From contig CAZXOK010000002.1 of NCBI GenBank assembly GCA_964642175.1, positions 1 through 64,000 of the forward strand: a stretch of DNA of 64,000 bases, in the 5' to 3' direction. Below, piece after piece: positions 62,455 to 64,000 of this stretch (positions are counted from its first letter, which is position 1; every line of letters begins with the position of its first letter). A program made the position numbers and the translations under genes. The notes beneath the pieces were generated by a model. It had not been told where the DNA came from. It searched no databases and saw only the letters and a program-made list of their open reading frames with translations. The DNA comes from JANQGG01 sp964642175 (GTDB taxonomy: Bacteria > Bacteroidota > Chlorobiia > Chlorobiales > Chloroherpetonaceae).

Positions 62455-64000
62455 ATGGGCTGGTGCATGACCGTTTTAAAATACATTTTCACGCTGATTC
62501 TCCTCTGTTTTTTTCCAACCATGCTTTCGGCTCAGCATATCTGCACATGGACCTCCATCACATCGCTCAATCAGGCTACCGGCATCACATCTGATCAACA
62601 GAACAATATCATCTGGGTTGGTACAACCGGTGGGCTTTTAAGCTATAAGCCAGAGACTAAAATATTGGATCAGTGGCGCAATACCGATGGGTTGGAGCAA
62701 AATCATATAACGGCTCTCTTGCACGATAGCTTAAGGCAAGGTGTATGGATAGGTTCAGAAAATGGCGTGATCAGCTTTTATTCACAACAAACATCCTCAT
62801 TCCGGCACCTTTACACCCTCTTAACAATTGATGAACTGGAACATAAACGTATTCATCAATTTACCCTGAAAGGGGATTCACTATTTGCCGCCACAGCGTT
62901 CGGACTGGCCCTGATAGATGCCGAAAAATGGGAGATTCGGGATCTTATGTTGCGGGTAGGCACATTACCCGAAGAGGCACCGATTCAGGATTTGGTTATC
63001 CATCAAAACAAACTCCTGGTAATTAGCTCCGACGGTTTGGCAATAGGTGATCTGAATGCTAAAAACCTTCTTGCCCCTCAATCCTGGCAACAGATAAACA
63101 TTGGTGATGCAGTAGGATTAAATACCATAACTTTATTTAACCGGCACTTCATCGTAGGGGCGGATAACGGGCTCTACCAGTTGGAGGGCGATGCGCTTGA
63201 GCAGCGTTTAGAATTCCCGGCACAACAGGTGGTGGATTTTTGCCCTTCAAACGAAACACTGGCTATTTTAACACCCGATTCGCTTCTTCTTGCCGATACG
63301 TTATTTCAGATACAAGTGCTTGCCGATACGCTTAAACAAGCCAGGCAAATCTGCAAAGGTCATATAGACGAGGCCGTTTGGATTGCTTCGTCCAATCCTC
63401 CGCTTCTGGGCTTTGCAGCTGGTGATATAACACCTGTTTTTCCAAACTGTCCGGATTTCAACACCATAGCGGTGATTGGAAAAGATCACCTGGGCCGGAT
63501 ATGGACAAGCTCATCGGCTACTGATGATGAAGCCAAAGGTATCGGCTTTTTACAGCAGGGGGAGTGGCAGAATTTTGCGCAGACGTTGCCCGGGCTGGAT
63601 AGCGTAAACGTTTCGCAATTCAGCGACATGGTGGCTTTAAACAAACAGACCTGTTTTGGTACCTGGGGCAATGGCTTGTTAAGATTGGAAAACGGTATGT
63701 TTTCGCGTTTTAATTCAGAAAACTCAACGCTTGTCGGATCGCTATCTAATCCTGAAGAGGTAATTATTTCGTCTGTAGCCAGGGATAAAGAGGGACGGGT
63801 CTGGCTTACAAACTACCAAACCCAGGATGGCCCTTTACAAGTTATGCTTGCTGAGGGTGTATTTCAGGCATTTGGGTCGGATGGTCCGGTATCAAGTCGG
63901 TTTCCATCAGATTTAGCAGCCTTACAGGTGATTATCGATGAAATTGGGCGACAATGGATGATAACGTCTGCATCTGATGGCACCAGGGGCAAAGGCCTGG
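62455..64000 (+). CDS. PorZ-like two-component-propeller protein, partial at right edge
   Basis: The gene runs off the right end of the window; I translated it directly over more than 500 codons without a stop. It starts with a signal peptide (VLKYIFTLILLCFFPTMLSA), the first Met being either at 62455 or at 62467. The rest consists of beta-propeller repeats of the ligand-sensing type (NNIIWVGTTGGLLSY, GVWIGSENGVISFY, RIWTSSSA, GRVWLTNY), like the N-terminal propellers of the T9SS component PorZ or of two-component regulator propeller proteins. PorZ acts in type IX secretion. The C terminus, which would distinguish these, is beyond the window. Confidence 0.75.
   Translation, partial: MGWCMTVLKYIFTLILLCFFPTMLSAQHICTWTSITSLNQATGITSDQQNNIIWVGTTGGLLSYKPETKILDQWRNTDGLEQNHITALLHDSLRQGVWIGSENGVISFYSQQTSSFRHLYTLLTIDELEHKRIHQFTLKGDSLFAATAFGLALIDAEKWEIRDLMLRVGTLPEEAPIQDLVIHQNKLLVISSDGLAIGDLNAKNLLAPQSWQQINIGDAVGLNTITLFNRHFIVGADNGLYQLEGDALEQRLEFPAQQVVDFCPSNETLAILTPDSLLLADTLFQIQVLADTLKQARQICKGHIDEAVWIASSNPPLLGFAAGDITPVFPNCPDFNTIAVIGKDHLGRIWTSSSATDDEAKGIGFLQQGEWQNFAQTLPGLDSVNVSQFSDMVALNKQTCFGTWGNGLLRLENGMFSRFNSENSTLVGSLSNPEEVIISSVARDKEGRVWLTNYQTQDGPLQVMLAEGVFQAFGSDGPVSSRFPSDLAALQVIIDEIGRQWMITSASDGTRGKGL

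Noticed and set aside
1..64000. CRISPR arrays, tRNA and rRNA genes, transposases.
   Set aside because: I saw no regularly spaced repeats, no tRNA-like cloverleaf ends, no rRNA signatures and no transposase or integrase motifs in any intergenic region or ORF. A tRNAscan-SE or Infernal run could confirm.

Overview
The window looks like a chromosomal segment of a Gram-negative bacterium of the FCB superphylum that is probably not a core Bacteroidota member. Evidence: a subtilase ends in a type IX secretion (T9SS) sorting domain and a PorZ-like propeller protein starts at the right edge. MurE carries the DNPR motif of meso-diaminopimelate-adding enzymes, and three SurA/parvulin-type periplasmic genes point to an outer membrane. 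Several genes have good Shine-Dalgarno sites (ftsZ, cytochrome c, CoA-transferase), which is uncommon in Bacteroidota. Succinate dehydrogenase has separate SdhC and SdhD subunits. Calditrichota-, KSB1- or Ignavibacteria-like lineages would fit, but the sequence alone does not settle this. No rRNA, tRNA, CRISPR array or transposase was recognised.

Layout. (1) 1-7177 is visibly more A+T rich than the rest. It holds, all on the minus strand, a partial helicase/nuclease gene that runs into a SIR2-like tail at the window edge, then a four-gene operon of two GT4 glycosyltransferases alternating with two GH130 phosphorylase-family proteins. (2) 7178-8301 is about 1.1 kb without a credible gene and contains REP-like inverted repeats. 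(3) 8302-16559 (+) has three SurA/PpiC-type folding factors, a small acidic protein, a CHASE2 adenylate/guanylate cyclase and an SH3-M48 metalloprotease. (4) 16619-20273 (-) has a PafA-like phosphatase behind gyrB. (5) 20580-30206 (+) is a tight operon of two orphan PAS histidine kinases, a DUF2156 aminoacyltransferase-like protein, a DUF4159 protein and a large DUF4175 membrane protein, followed by a cytochrome c lipoprotein. (6) 30761-34635 (-) has DoxX-like, MltG, chorismate mutase, a degenerate HAD protein, a NYN nuclease and a Cdd1-like protein.

(7) 34981-53007 (+) is a complete division and cell wall (dcw) cluster: mraZ, rsmH, ftsL-like, ftsI with PASTA domains, murE, murF, mraY, murD, ftsW, murG, murC, murB, ftsQ, ftsA, ftsZ. 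Two pairs of MraZ boxes lie upstream, three stacked hairpins precede ftsW, and a strong terminator follows ftsZ. (8) 53233-55990 (+) is sdhC-sdhD-sdhA without sdhB. (9) 56118-64000 has a T9SS-type subtilase, an acetyl-CoA hydrolase/transferase, a BchU-like methyltransferase, a lipocalin, a YfiH/PgeF laccase-domain protein and the start of a PorZ-like protein.

The strongest candidates for something new are the GT4/GH130 operon (possibly a cytoplasmic mannan cycle), the helicase/SIR2 chimera, the BchU-like methyltransferase with no visible pigment genes, and the structured murD-ftsW junction.
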